Below, in pieces: positions 1 through 13,800 of a stretch of DNA of 64,000 nucleotides (position 1 is the stretch's first letter; each line of letters starts with the position of its first letter). The DNA comes from Imbricaverruca yamaguchii (lineage: Eukaryota; Arthropoda; Thecostraca; Neoverrucidae), in contig JAOTOL010000866.1 of assembly GCA_034440575.1 (NCBI GenBank), positions 62,001-126,000 of the forward strand. Reading direction: 5' to 3'. The notes under the pieces are model-generated. The model was not told the origin of the DNA and ran no database searches. It saw only the letters and a program-made list of their open reading frames with translations. Position numbers and translations under genes: made by a program.

Positions 1-600
1 GCTAACAACTTTCAATAAGTTCGATATATTATGAAGCAAATAGCAAGGAAGTGGGAATAAGCGAGCATAGTGGGACATTCTATGGATGGTCGAATCACCG
101 GATCACTTGGTATATGAGCTTGGTTTCGGAAAATTACATGGAAGGCCCAAATATAAAGGCAATTGGAGGACCCCAATGAACCGGTGGCACACCACATAAG
201 GTACCATGTCTAAAGTTGAAATTGATTGTTGGGAAAGTGCAACGCAAAGCCAACATTGGGGAGGGGGAAAGTGCCGTCCCAAAAGCGTACAAAACTACAC
301 TCCTGCACTGGATGGCCGTACCTTGCCACCTGCACCGGCTGCCTGTAAGAGGAGCAGCTGACATCTGAAGGGGCTTCCACTTTCCAGAGGAGCCTCCGTC
401 CCGAAGGGAGTCCCGTTCGTCAAAATCTCTTCCGGCAGCAGGGTACTCAGGTGGTCAGCGGCACCTCCTTTCCAGTCTGAAACTGTGCATCGACGTCAGG
501 ATGCATTCAGAGTGTATCAGGGTCGTGAGGTCGACATGTGCTGTCGTGAGGTCATGTGCTGTCGACATGTGCTGTCGTGTTGCTGTCGTGAGGTCGACAT
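1..600. other. No feature recognised
   Basis: Short frames with stops on both strands. A small GTCGACATGTGCTGTCGTG duplication lies near 530-600. Confidence 0.5.
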
Positions 601-841
601 GTGAAACACTTGATGCTCCGCGTCAGGGAACATTATGCACGAGGTCTCCTGCGGCTGGGCGGCGAAAGGACACGTAACCGCCAGTGGACCTCCGGTCGCT
701 GCCGTGAGTCGTCAAATCGTGGCCAGGGGTCCCTTTGTAGCGCTAGAGGTCTCTCAGCGTCCACCACGAAAACAGTCGCGGCCAAAAACCATTCTGTAGC
801 AGTCGGGGGCCTGCTGCAGAGATGGCTCTTCTGTGGCGACA

Positions 842-3800
842 GTGGGCTTCTGTGGCGACCACAAGACCTGTAGCGACCACAAGACCTGTAGCGACCACAA
901 GACCTGTAGCGACCACAAGACCTGTAGCGACCACAAGACCTGTAGCGACCACAAGACCTGTAGCGACCACAAGACCTGTAGCGACCACAAGACCTGTGGC
1001 GACCACAAGACCTGTAGCGACCACAAGACCTGTAGCGACCACAAGACCTGTAGCGACCACAAGACCTGTGGCGACCACAAGACCTTCTGTAGCGACCACA
1101 AGACCTGTAGCGACCACAAGACCTGTAGCGACCACAAGACCTGTAGCGACCACAAGACCTGTAGCGACCACAAGACCTGTAGAGACCACAAGACCTGTAG
1201 CGACCACAAGACCTGTAGCGACCACAAGACCTGTGGCGACCACAAGACCTGTAGAGACCACAAGACCTGTAGAGACCACAAGACCTGTAGCGACCACAAG
1301 ACCTGTAGCGACCACAAGACCTGTAGAGACCACAAGACCTGTAGAGACCACAAGACCTGTAGCGACCACAAGACCTGTAGCGACCACAAGACCTGTAGCG
1401 ACCACAAGACCTGTAGCGACCACAAGACCTGTAGAGACCACAAGACCTGTAGAGACCACAAGACCTGTAGCGACCACAAGACCTGTAGAGACCACAAGAC
1501 CTGTAGCGACCACAAGACCTGTAGCGACCACAAGACCTGTAGCGACCACAAGACCTGTGGCGACCACAAGACCTGTGGCGACCACAAGACCTGTAGAGAC
1601 CACAAGACCTGCAGCGACCACAAGACCTGTAGCGACCACAAGACCTGTAGAGACCACAAGACCTGTAGAGACCACAAGACCTGTAGCGACCACAAGACCT
1701 GTAGCGACCACAAGACCTGTAGCGACCACAAGACCTGTAGCGACCACAAGACCTGTAGCGACCACAAGACCTGTAGCGACCACAAGACCTGTAGCGACCA
1801 CAAGACCTGTAGAGACCACAAGACCTGTAGCGACCACAAGACCTGTAGCGACCACAAGACCTGTAGAGACCACAAGACCTGTAGCGACCACAAGACCTGT
1901 GGCGACCACAAGACCTGTAGCGACCACAAGACCTGTAGCGACCACAAGACCTGTAGCGACCACAAGACCTGTAGCGACCACAAGACCTGTAGCGACCACA
2001 AGACCTGTAGAGACCACAAGACCTGTAGCGACCACAAGACCTGTAGCGACCACAAGACCTGTAGCGACCACAAGACCTGTAGCGACCACAAGACCTGTAG
2101 CGACCACAAGACCTGTAGCGACCACAAGACCTGTAGCGACCACAAGACCTGTAGCGACCACAAGACCTGTAGCGACCACAAGACCTGTAGCGACCACAAG
2201 ACCTGTAGCGACCACAAGACCTGTAGCGACCACAAGACCTGTAGCGACCACAAGACCTGTAGCGACCACAAGACCTGTAGCGACCACAAGACCTGTAGCG
2301 ACCACAAGACCTGTAGCGACCACAAGACCTGTAGCGACCACAAGACCTGTAGCGACCACAAGACCTGTGGCGACCACAAGACCTGTAGCGACCACAAGAC
2401 CTGTAGCGACCACAAGACCTGTAGCGACCACAAGACCTGTAGCGACCACAAGACCTGTAGCGACCACAAGACCTGTAGCGACCACAAGACCTGTAGCGAC
2501 CACAAGACCTGTAGCGACCACAAGACCTGTAGCGACCACAAGACCTGTAGCGACCACAAGACCTGTAGCGACCACAAGACCTGTAGAGACCACAAGACCT
2601 GTAGCGACCACAAGACCTGTAGCGACCACAAGACCTGTAGCGACCACAAGACCTGTAGCGACCACAAGACCTGTAGCGACCACAAGACCTGTAGCGACCA
2701 CAAGACCTGTAGCGACCACAAGACCTGTAGCGACCACAAGACCTGTAGCGACCACAAGACCTGTAGCGACCACAAGACCTGTAGCGACCACAAGACCTGT
2801 AGAGACCACAAGACCTGTAGAGACCACAAGACCTGTAGAGACCACAAGACCTGTAGCGACCACAAGACCTGTAGCGACCACAAGACCTGTAGAGACCACA
2901 AGACCTGTAGCGACCACAAGACCTGTGGCGACCACAAGACCTGTAGCGACCACAAGACCTGTGGCGACCACAAGACCTGTAGCGACCACAAGACCTGTAG
3001 CGACCACAAGACCTGTAGCGACCACAAGACCTGTAGCGACCACAAGACCTGTAGCGACCACAAGACCTGTAGAGACCACAAGACCTGTAGCGACCACAAG
3101 ACCTGTAGCGACCACAAGACCTGTAGCGACCACAAGACCTGTAGAGACCACAAGACCTTCTGCAGCGACCATATCGACTCCTGTGGCGACCACAAGACCT
3201 GTAGCGACCACAAGACCTGTAGCGACCACAAGACCTGCAGAGACCACAAGACCTGTAGAGACCACAAGACCTGTAGCGACCACAAGACCTGCAGAGACCA
3301 CAAGACCTGTAGCGACCACAAGACCTTCTGTAGAGACCACAAGACCTGTAGCGACCACAAGACCTGCAGAGACCACAAGACCTGTAGCGACCACAAGACC
3401 TGCAGAGACCACAAGACCTGTAGAGACCACAAGACCTGTAGCGACCACAAGACCTGCAGAGACCACAAGACCTGTAGAGACCACAAGACCTGTAGCGACC
3501 ACAAGACCTGCAGAGACCACAAGACCTGTAGAGACCACAAGACCTGTAGCGACCACAAGACCTGTAGAGACCACAAGACCTGTAGCGACCACAAGACCTG
3601 TAGAGACCACAAGACCTGTAGCGACCACAAGACCTGTAGCGACCACAAGACCTGTAGAGACCACAAGACCTTCTGCAGCGACCATATCGACTCCTGTGGC
3701 GACCACAAGACCTGTAGCGACCACAAGACCTGTAGCGACCACAAGACCTGCAGAGACCACAAGACCTGTAGAGACCACAAGACCTGTAGCGACCACAAGA

Positions 3801-4800
3801 CCTGTAGAGACCACAAGACCTGTAGCGACCACAAGACCTGTAGAGACCACAAGACCTGTAGCGACCACAAGACCTGTAGCGACCACAAGACCTGTAGAGA
3901 CCACAAGACCTTCTGCAGCGACCATATCGACTCCTGTGGCGACCACAAGACCTTCTGTAGCGACCACAAGACCTGTAGCGACCACAAGACCTGTAGCGAC
4001 CACAAGACCTGTAGCGACCACAAGACCTGTAGCGACCACAAGACCTGTAGAGACCACAAGACCTGTAGAGACCACAAGACCTTCTGCAGCGACCATATCG
4101 ACTCCTGTGGCGACCACAAGACCTTCTGTAGCGACCATATCGACTCCTGTGGCGACCACAAGACCTGTAGCGACCACAAGACCTGTAGAGACCACAAGAC
4201 CTTCTGCAGCGACCATATCGACTCCTGTGGCGACCACAAGACCTTCTGTAGCGACCATATCGACTCCTGTGGCGACCACAAGACCTTCTGTAGCGACCAC
4301 AGGACCTTCTGTAGCGATCGCACGGCCTCCTGTGGCGACCATTGGATCTTCTGCAGCGACCACAAGACCTTCTGTAGCGACCATATCGCCTCCTGTGGCG
4401 ACCATATCGACTCCTGTGGCGACCACAAGACCTCCTGTAGCGACCACAAGACCTTCTGTAGCGATCGCACGGCCTCCTGTGGCGACCATATCGCCTCCTG
4501 TGGCGACCATATCGCCTCCTGTGGCGACCACAAGATCTCCTGTAGCGACCACAAGATCTTCTGTGGCGACCACAAGACCTCCTGTAGCGACCACAAGACC
4601 TTCTGTAGCGACCACAAGACCTGTAGCGACCATATCGCCTCCTGTGGCGACCACAAGACCTTCTGTGGCGACCACAAGACCTCCTGTAGCGACCACAAGA
4701 CCTTCTGTAGCGACCACAAGACCTCCTGTAGCGACCACAAGACCTTCTGTAGCGACCGCATTGCCTCCTGTGGCGACCATTGGATCTTCTGCAGCGACCA
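842..4800. repeat. 18-bp minisatellite, about 4 kb
   Basis: Unit GACCACAAGACCTGTAGC, with 21-bp variants containing CCTTCTGTAGC and a recurring CATATCGACTCC segment. It is most homogeneous at about 1650-3100 and increasingly variable toward 4800. Beyond that, diverged copies fade out to about 5100. No adjacent exon recognised. Confidence 0.97.
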
Positions 4801-5716
4801 TGTGGCCTGTAGTGGCCGTGTGACCTTTTAGTGGCCACGTGGCCTCTTGCAATGACATGGGGTCTCCTTTGGTGGTCATGGGGCCTGCTGTCGAAGCCAT
4901 GGGGCCTCCTGCAGGCCTCTTGCAGTGATCGTGGGACCCCTCGTGGCCGTGGGGCCTCCTGTCTTAGCCAGGAGGCCTCCTTTTCGTGACAGGCCTCCTG
5001 TGGCATGCATGGTACGTGAAACGAGAGGCCCCGTGACGTTATGAGGTCTCCTGCACCCCTATGGAGCCTTCTGTGTCGATAGGAGGCCTCCTGTGGTGGT
5101 TGGGAGCATTCTGTGGCGGCCGGTTGCCTTCTGCTCCCCTCTTCGGGAGACCTTCTGCACCTCAGGAGGGCTAGAGCACCCTTAGTCCTGCGGCTGCGCT
5201 TCTGGTGCGAAAATCAATGTAACCGTCCACATTCAACTTTGGTGCTTGCTAGCCAGTTCCATTCAGGGTCTATTATGAAATTCCCCCTCCCTGTGTTCAG
5301 GAGCGGACACAAGGAGAGGGAGCACTAAGGCATGTCCCCCCTCCCCTATGGAAAGGTGGCATTTCTGGCAGGGCAGGAAGCCAGCTCAGGAACTTTCGCG
5401 TGCAACCCTTCCCCCCCCGCTGAACATTTTTTACAACCAAAAAAGCACCTTCGGTACGTCTTCGGCTAAACAAAATCCGACGAAATGTGTGCACATGAAC
5501 ACGATACAGTCCCACCCCTCTCTTACTCGTGTCCCGCACACTCTAGAAGTTCTATACTTATCCCGTCGTTCGGATGTTTGTATATGCGGAAATAATAACA
5601 ATTTTTCCAAGCCATTTCTAGAGAAACTGTGTTTACCACGTGTGGTAGAACATCCTAAAAGCAGATATAATGGCATCAGGGCTCCAGCTTCTGAACAAAA
5701 AGTTCAGAGCTTGAAG

Positions 5717-5790
5717 CAGTGGTGGATCCTGAAAATTTTCAAGGGGGCTGGATGACCGGCTGCACCCCACCCACCCCTGCCAGGTAATTT
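5717..5790. mobile_element. Left end of a hAT-like element
   Basis: CAGTGGTGGATCCTG at 5717-5731 followed by GGGGGCTGG and GCTGCACCCCACCCACCC resembles the left end of the family. No right end is identifiable; a 33-bp minisatellite begins at about 5810. Confidence 0.4.
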
Positions 5791-5809
5791 CGACCAGCCA
5801 CATCCTCAG

Positions 5810-6020
5810 CACCAGGTCGTCTTGACCAGTAGCATCTTCCTCACCAGATCATCCAGATCAGCTGCATCTTCTCTTCCCGAACATCCTGACCAGCAGCATC
5901 TTCTCCACCCGAACATCTGAACCAGCAGCATCTTCTCCACCCGAACATCTGGACCAGCAGCATCTTCTTCACCCGAACATCCGGTCCAGCAGCATCTTCC
6001 CCACCAGGTCATGTTGATCA
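5810..6020. repeat. 33-bp minisatellite, about six copies
   Basis: Unit AGCAGCATCTTCTCCACCC plus a GAACATCTGGACC-like part. Copies differ at several positions. Confidence 0.85.
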
Positions 6021-6498
6021 GCAGCAACTCACTCGCCAGCGTGGATGTAACCACGGATTGGAAATTGAAGGGGGACAAACCAGGGACGCAGTAAGTTTGA
6101 ACAGGATAGAGGGACATAGCCCCGCCTCCCATCTCTCCCCAGAAAAAAAATAGTTGGATTTCAGCCACTACTTTTTCAATGTCATTTTCAGCCACTTCAA
6201 TTCAATATTTGATGTATATCAATGTGTCGGATTTACTATTGTTAACAATTACATTTTGTAGATTAAAAGTTACGTCGAAATTAGCAAGTTTACTTATCAC
6301 CGCTTATGAACATCCAGCTTCATGTCGTATGTGCTATACCCGACTTCACGATCACCATGGAGCAATGCTGTAAGTATGAACGTTGCCCTCCTGTAGCAGA
6401 AAAAAAATTGACGATGGTTTAATGGTAGCAAATATGGACATATAATTACCTTTACCATGCTTTCCTGTTTTGCGGGGCACATTTAGATCCAATGGCAA

Positions 6499-6820
6499 CC
6501 AAGGCGGATAAAGGGTGTGGCACTGAGGGCATGCACCCCCCCCCCCCATGGAATGTGCGTAACTCAGGCCGCGAGGAGGCGTCCTTCTCACAACGTTCCA
6601 ATGTACCCGCTCTATTTTTTCAGATGGAGGCTCACATATGAAATAGAAATGCACCCCGTTAGAAGGAAAGGCGTCCCTTCAGGAAAGGCCGAGTGCAACC
6701 CACCCCCTCAAATTTTGCACCCAGATGCGCCTCACCGGGTGCTTTCGCAGTGGCGCCGTTCCAAAGAAATGGCGCCCCTCCAGACAAGTGACCCCATGGC
6801 AATTCCTGAATCTACCCCTG
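6499..6820. mobile_element. Diverged hAT-like element remnant
   Basis: The right end CTGAATCTACCCCTG (6806-6820) matches the terminus at 24787. The left end near 6499 (CAAGGCGGATAAAGGG) is a decayed inverted match. Inside are GCATGCACCCCCC and AAGAAATGGCGCCCCTC, like the other copies. No coding sequence. Confidence 0.45.
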
Positions 6821-7244
6821 ATTACAACGTTGCTCTCTCGAGGTTATGAACTCCAGCTAGTTATAAAATTGTGCATATTCACGTGTGGCTTCTCTTGCAA
6901 ATTTGATAAATTCCGTTGAACCATTAAGAGGAAAGCGGACAATTTGAAAAGTTCTATATTTTACAGGTCAGGAACAGCAATGTAGCAGCATAATTAAAAC
7001 CAGACGATGAGAGCACCACCTGGGCGGGTTATGGCGGATTTCATGGGAACCCCACATGGAAGGTACGTACGTTGCCCAGACCGGTAGTCATATAGGACGG
7101 TAGTCATGGTATAGGTCATGGCAGTCATATAGGATACGAGTATTGCTATCACAACGGCTGCAAACAAAAGTGGATTTGACCCCCCATTCCTTTTACACTC
7201 AATTATTGTACACAGCCCGGACCTTCGACACATTTTAATTATTT

Positions 7245-8400
7245 CGACATCTCAACATTCTGATACCGTACGGCAAGACACGTCAAATGAGACCCACACA
7301 ATGCAAATTGAAGTCATAGCAACGAAACGCGAGGACTCTAAAAACTATTCTAACCTTTGGTCTTGAGGCTACATCTGACATGTTCTGGGTTGAAATGTTA
7401 CTCCAGGGTTGCCTATGGGCTATCTCTTGATACCAACCATGGCTAGTTTTGGGACATAACGAAGAAACGCGGGGCGATTGGAGAATGAGTTTAACCATTC
7501 ACTTTGGAAATTGATATGATTTTTGAACAGTTTGCTGGAGTACCACCACACGGCACGTCGAGTGACTCCACTTGACGACAATTTCAGACATAGGGATGAG
7601 GTGCGAGTACTTCGAACAACTTAAGCTAACCTTCGGTCGCGTGGTTTGACATTGACATGCCACGGCTTGAAATGTTACTCGAGGTACACCACGCGCTAAT
7701 GCTTGATGCCAGTACTTGATTATGACTTGAATTGAATACCAGTACTTGATGAACTGAACCCGTATCGACGACTACAAATTGAACTGCACATTGAACCCAT
7801 CGCGAGGACCTCGAAAAAGAAGAAATTAGTCTTTGACCTCGAGATTTGACCTCGACATAAGCTGGTTTAAAATGTTACTAGAGGGTTCGCCATGGGCTGT
7901 CGTTTGATAGTGGGTCTGAATAGGCTTGGGCGTCACCAAAAAAATTGTGAGGCGACCGAAGAAATCAGCTTCAATTTTAACCCATCGAGATTATTTCGCA
8001 ATATCGAATTCTTGATACTGCACAACAGGACAAAATGAATGACACAACACGAATGACACCCATTTCCTGCAAATTGAAGCCAAAACGTCGGAACACGAGG
8101 AAATCGGAGAGCCCAGCCAAACCTTTAACCTTGACGTGTCTCGGTTTCAAATGTTACTCGAGTGTTCTTCACTGCTTATTGCTTGATACCAGGTTTGGAT
8201 GAGCTTGAGAGAAATGGAAAAAGCGACCAAAGGATCAGCTTGGCCTTCGTCCTTGAAAAATAATTCGATTGCTCCTGATGCCTTCTGATACTGTATATCA
8301 AGCCACGTCGAATGACGACCATTTTAAGCAAATTGAAGCGATAGCAACCGAACTTCGCGTTCGGTAGGTATCGCTTTAATATCGCCATCTAATAAGTCTA
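7245..8400. repeat. Decayed satellite-like tandem repeat, about 270-380 bp period
   Basis: Motifs such as GAAATGTTACTCGAG, TTGCTTGATACCAG, CTGATACTG...CACGTCGAATGA and GCAAATTGAAG recur in the same order near 7300, 7600, 7850 and 8130. Copies are highly diverged, with no open frame. Confidence 0.6.
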
Positions 8401-8651
8401 CCATATTTGGGTAGGTTTCGGTGAAAACTAAGAATAATTGGATGCCATCGAAAAAAAACTGGGTTGCGTTGAGCCTTGGCCGCTAAAGTGATAATGTGAG
8501 ACCTATGTAGTTCCTTCCAGTGTGTTCAGTCCAGGCAGAAGCATTTGTGGTGATTGATTCGAACGATCATAATGTCCCTGGATCCCGATGCCAATAGAAA
8601 TACGCCGCTGGTGAACTCGTCACTGAATGCGAATATGATGTGAACATGACA

Positions 8652-9640
8652 ACGTATTGTTGCAGCGTCGTGTGTCCGGACTAAAGGTGTGGGACGTCCT
8701 GCTGCAATCTCGTGTGGCCAGACTAAAGATGTGGGACGTCTTGCTGCAGTGTCGTTTGTCCGGACTAAAGGTGTGGGACGTTTTGCTGCAGTCTCGTGTG
8801 TCCAGACTAAAGGTGTGGGACGTCTTGCTGCAGTCTCGTGTGTCCAGACTAAAAGTGTGGGACGTTTTGCTGCAGTTTCGTATGTCCAGACTAAAGGTGT
8901 GGGACGTCTTGCTGCAGTCCCGTGTGTCCAGACTAAAGGTGTGGGACGTCTTGCTGCAGTGTCGTGTGTCCAGACTAAAGGTGTGGGACGTCTTGCTGCA
9001 GCGTCGTGTGTCCGGACTAAAGGTGTGGGACGTCTTGCTGCAGTGTCGTGTGTCCAGACTAAAGGTGTGGGACGTCTTGCTGCAGTGTCGTGTGTCCAGA
9101 CTAAAGGTGTGGGACGTCTTGCTGCAGCGTCGTGTGTCCGGACTAAAGGTGTGAGACGTCTTGCTGCAGTGTCGTGTGTCCAGACTAAAGGTGTGGGACG
9201 TCTTGCTGCAGTCTCGTGTGTCCGGACTAAAGGTGTGGGACGTCTTGCTGCAGTGTCGTGTGTCCAGACTAAAGATGTGGGACGTCTTGCTGCAGTGTCG
9301 TGTGTCCAGACTAAAGGTGTGGGACGTCTTGCTGCAGTGTCGTGTGTCCAGACTAAAGGTGTGAGACGTCTTGCTGCAGTGTCGTGTGTCCAGACTAAAG
9401 GTGTGAGACGTCTTGCTGCAGTGTCGTGTGTCCAGACTAAAGGTGTGAGACGTCTTGCTGCAGTGTCGTGTGTCCAGACTAAAGGTGTGGGACGTCTTGC
9501 TGCAGTGTCGTGTGTCCAGACTAAAGGTGTGGGACGTCTTGCTGCAGTCCCGTGTGTCCAGACTAAAGGTGTGGGACGTCTTGCTGCAGTGTCGTGTGTC
9601 CAGACTAAAGGTGTGGGACGTCTTGCGAAAGTACCGGGTG
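8652..9640. repeat. 42-bp minisatellite
   Basis: Unit GTGTCCAGACTAAAGGTGTG plus GGACGTCTTGCTGCAGTGTC and GT, about 23 copies. 42 is a multiple of three, so a plus frame (8689-9765) stays open with the repeat VQTKGVGRLAAVSC. I do not consider it a gene. Confidence 0.95.
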
Positions 9641-10136
9641 ACTTGCCTGGCCGACTTCTAGTTCACAGAACAAACCTCAAACGAGGTCAATGGAGGTCAT
9701 TCGGGCCAGGCGAGGACACGGAGCGCACGGACAAAAACACTCTTTGTGTGCGTGATGCTGCTTGAGCTGTGCTTTATATTGTCACAGTTTTGTGGAGGTG
9801 TAAGTGTCAAGACTAACGATACCTTACTGACAACACATCATCATAGCAGACATATGTAACAGTCGGCGGAAAGAGTAACATTGCACCAGGCACTGGCGAC
9901 TATTTCCAGCAACATGACGTCCGATACATATCTACATTAACAGGCCGAAGAATGCAATTAGAAACCACAAACAGGAGTTTCCTCAATGGACTGAAAAACC
10001 AGTGTAAAGCACACGTTCCACGTTACCTTTGCTGAGGGTGCCTGCACGTAAGCGTGTATTGTAGAGTTCCGTCCATTCTTACGACTGACGTGCAAAATTC
10101 GATTGGAGTTCGTTTACCGACACAGCGTGCTGCAGG

Positions 10137-10653
10137 ACGAGACGGGCCCTGAGGCACCAGACGGGCCCTGCAGCACCAGACGGGCCCTGCCGCACCAGAC
10201 GGGCCCTGCAGCACCAGACGGGCCCTGCAGCACCAGACGGGCCCTGCAGCACCAGACGGGCCCTGCAGCACCAGACGGGCCCTGCAGCACCAGACGGGCC
10301 CTGCAGCACCAGACGGGCCCTGCAGCACCAGACGGGCCCTGCAGCACCAGGTGGGCCCTGCAGCACCAGACGGGCCCTGCAGCACCAGACGGGCCCTGCA
10401 GCACCAGACGGGCCCTGCAGCACCAGACGGGCCCTGCAGCACCAGACGGGCCCTGGGCACCAGACGGGCCCTGCGGCACCAGACGGGCCCTGCAGCACCA
10501 GACGGGCCCTGCAGCACCAGACGGGCCCTGCAGCACCAGGTGGGCCCTGCAGCACCAGACGGGCCCTGCGGCACCAGACGGGCCCTGCAGCACCAGACGG
10601 GCCCTGCGGCACCAGACGGGCCCTGCAGCACCAGACGGGCCCTGCAGCACCAA
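10137..10653. repeat. 19-bp minisatellite
   Basis: Unit CAGCACCAGACGGGCCCTG, about 27 copies, very homogeneous. On the minus strand the unit contains GGTGCTGCAG|GG, an acceptor-like core. Confidence 0.95.
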
Positions 10654-10854
10654 ACGATGACTGGGGGAGGATCGCGCACAACACACATCGTGACAACCCA
10701 GCATACATATTGACGAAAATAATGCTGGTCAGCACGGACTGGGCCAGTATAACAGCAGGAACCTCCACAGTCACCAATCACGTACCTTCTCATACTGGCA
10801 CGCGAACATCGGAACACTGGCACCAACTTGGGTATAGTACGGCCGAGTGCCAGA

Positions 10855-13800
10855 GTATCGTACGTCCTGTCTGGGTATCGTACGTCCTGTCTGGGTATCG
10901 TACTTCCTCTCTGGGTATTGTACGTCCTGTCTGGGTATCGTACGTCCTGTCTGGGTGTCGTACGTCATGTCTGGGTATCGTACGTCCTGTCTGGGTATCG
11001 TACCTACTGTCTGGGTATCGTACGTCCTGTCTGGGTATAGTACGTCCTGTCTGGGTATCGTACGTCCTGTCTGGGTATCGTACCTCCTCTCTGGGTATTG
11101 TACGCCCTGTCTGGGTATCGTACGTCCTGTCTGGGTATCGTACGTCCTGTCTGGGTATCGTACGTCCTGTCTGGGTATCGTACCTCCTCTCTGGGTATTG
11201 TACGGCCTGTATGGGTATCGTACGTCCTGTCTGGGTATCGTACGCCCTGTCTGGGTGTCGTACGTCCTGTCTGGGTATCGTACGTCCTGTCTCGGTGTCG
11301 TACGTCCTGTCTGGGTATCGTATCTACTGTCTGGGTATCGTACCTACTGTCTGGGTATCGTACGTCCTGTCTGGGTATCATACGTCCTGTCTGGGTGTCG
11401 TACGTCCTGTCTGGGTATCGTACCTACTGTCTGGGTATCATAGTCCTGTCTGGGTATTGTGCGTCCTCTCTGGGTATTGTGCGTTCTGTCTGGGTATCGT
11501 ACGTCCTGTCTGGGTATCGTAGTCTTGTCTGGGTATTGTGCGTTCTGTCTGGGTATCGTACGTCCTGCCTGGGTAGCGTACGTCCTGTCTGGGTATCGTA
11601 CGTCCTGTCTGGGTATCGTACGTCCTGTCTGGGTATCGTACGTCCTGTCTGGGTATCGTACGTCCTGTCTGGGTATCGTAGTCTTGTCTGGGTATTGTGC
11701 GTTCTGTCTGGATATCGTACGTCCTGCCTGGGTAACGTACGTCCTGTCTGGGTATCGTACGTCCTGTCTGGGTATCGTACGTCCTGTCTGGGTATCGTAC
11801 GTCCTGCCTGGGTAGCGTACGTCCTGTCTGGGTATCGTAGTCTTGTCTGGGTATCGTACGTCCTGTCTGGGTATCGTAGTCTTGTCTGGGTATTGTGCGT
11901 TCTGTCTGGGTATCGTACGTCCTGCCTGGGTAGCGTACGTCCTGTCTGGGTATCGTACGTCCTGTCTGGGTATCGTAAGTCCTGTCTGGGTATCGTACGT
12001 ACTGTCTGGGTAGCGTACGTCCTGTCTGGGTAGCGTACGTCCTGTCTGGGTATCGTACGTCCTGTCTGGGTATCGTACGTCCTGTCTGGGTAGCGTACGT
12101 CCTGTCTGGTTATCGTACGTCCTGTCTGGGTATCGTAGTCTTGTCTGGGTATTGTGCGTTCTGTCTGGATATCGTACGTCCTGCCTGGGTAGCGTACGTC
12201 CTGTCTGGGTATCGTACGTCCTGTCTGGGTATCGTACGTCCTGCCTGTGTAGCGTACGTCCTGTCTGGGTATCGTACGTCCTGTCTGGGTATCGTACGTC
12301 CAGTCTGGGTATCGTAGTCTTGTCTGGGTAACGTACGTCCTGTCTGGGTATCGTACGTCCTGTCTGGGTATCGTACCTCTCTCTGGGTATCGTACGTCCT
12401 GTCTGGGTATCGTACGTCCTGTCTGGGTATCGTAGTCTTGTCTGGGTATCGTACGTCCTGTCTGGGTATCGTACGTCCTGTCTGGGTATAGTACGTCCTG
12501 TCTGGGTATCGTACGTCCTGTCTGGGTATCGTACGTCCTGTCTGGGTATCGTACCTCCTCTCTGGGTATTGTACGCCCTGTCTGGGTATCGTACGTCCTG
12601 TCTGGGTATCGTACGTCCTGTCTGGGTATCGTACGTCCTGTCTGGGTATCGTACCTCCTCTCTGGGTATTGTACGGCCTGTATGGGTATCGTACGTCCTG
12701 TCTGGGTATCGTACGCCCTGTCTGTGTGTCGTACGTCCTGTCTGGGTATCGTACGTCCTGTCTCGGTGTCGTACGTCCTGTCTGGGTATCGTATCTACTG
12801 TCTGGGTATCGTACCTACTGTCTGGGTATCGTACGTCCTGTCTGGGTATCATACGTCCTGTCTGGGTGTCGTACGTCCTGTCTGGGTATCGTACCTACTG
12901 TCTGGGTATCATAGTCCTGTCTGGGTATTGTGCGTCCTCTCTGGGTATTGTGCGTTCTGTCTGGGTATCGTACGTCCTGTCTGGGTATCGTAGTCTTGTC
13001 TGGGTATTGTGCGTTCTGTCTGGGTATCGTACGTCCTGCCTGGGTAGCGTACGTCCTGTCTGGGTATCGTACGTCCTGTCTGGGTATCGTACGTCCTGCC
13101 TGGGTAGCGTACGTCCTGTCTGGGTATCGTACGTCCTGTCTGGGTATCGTAGTCTTGTCTGGGTATTGTGCGTTCTGTCTGGATATCGTACGTCCTGCCT
13201 GGGTAACGTACGTCCTGTCTGGGTATCGTACGTCCTGTCTGGGTAGCGTACGTCCTGTCTGGGTATCGTACGTCCTGCCTGGGTAGCGTACGTCCTGTCT
13301 GGGTATCGTAGTCTTGTCTGGGTATCGTACGTCCTGTCTGGGTATCGTAGTCTTGTCTGGGTATTGTGCGTTCTGTCTGGGTATCGTACGTCCTGCCTGG
13401 GTAGCGTACGTCCTGTCTGGGTATCGTACGTCCTGTCTGGGTATCGTAAGTCCTGTCTGGGTATCGTACGTACTGTCTGGGTAGCGTACGTCCTGTCTGG
13501 GTAGCGTACGTCCTGTCTGGGTATCGTACGTCCTGTCTGGGTATCGTACGTCCTGTCTGGGTAGCGTACGTCCTGTCTGGGTATCGTACGTCCTGTCTGG
13601 GTATCGTAGTCTTGTCTGGGTATTGTGCGTTCTGTCTGGATATCGTACGTCCTGCCTGGGTAGCGTACGTCCTGTCTGGGTATCGTACGTCCTGTCTGGG
13701 TATCGTACGTCCTGCCTGTGTAGCGTACGTCCTGTCTGGGTATCGTACGTCCTGTCTGGGTATCGTACGTCCAGTCTGGGTATCGTAGTCTTGTCTGGGT

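Noticed and set aside
633..5006. Minus-strand 1,457-codon frame and its equally long companions on both strands
   Set aside because: It is an 18-bp array read in several frames at once. Low-complexity translation with no domain; the openness is explained by unit length.
8689..9765. Plus-strand 358-codon frame starting with ATG
   Set aside because: It is the 42-bp array with a short tail; no family match and no splice or promoter evidence.
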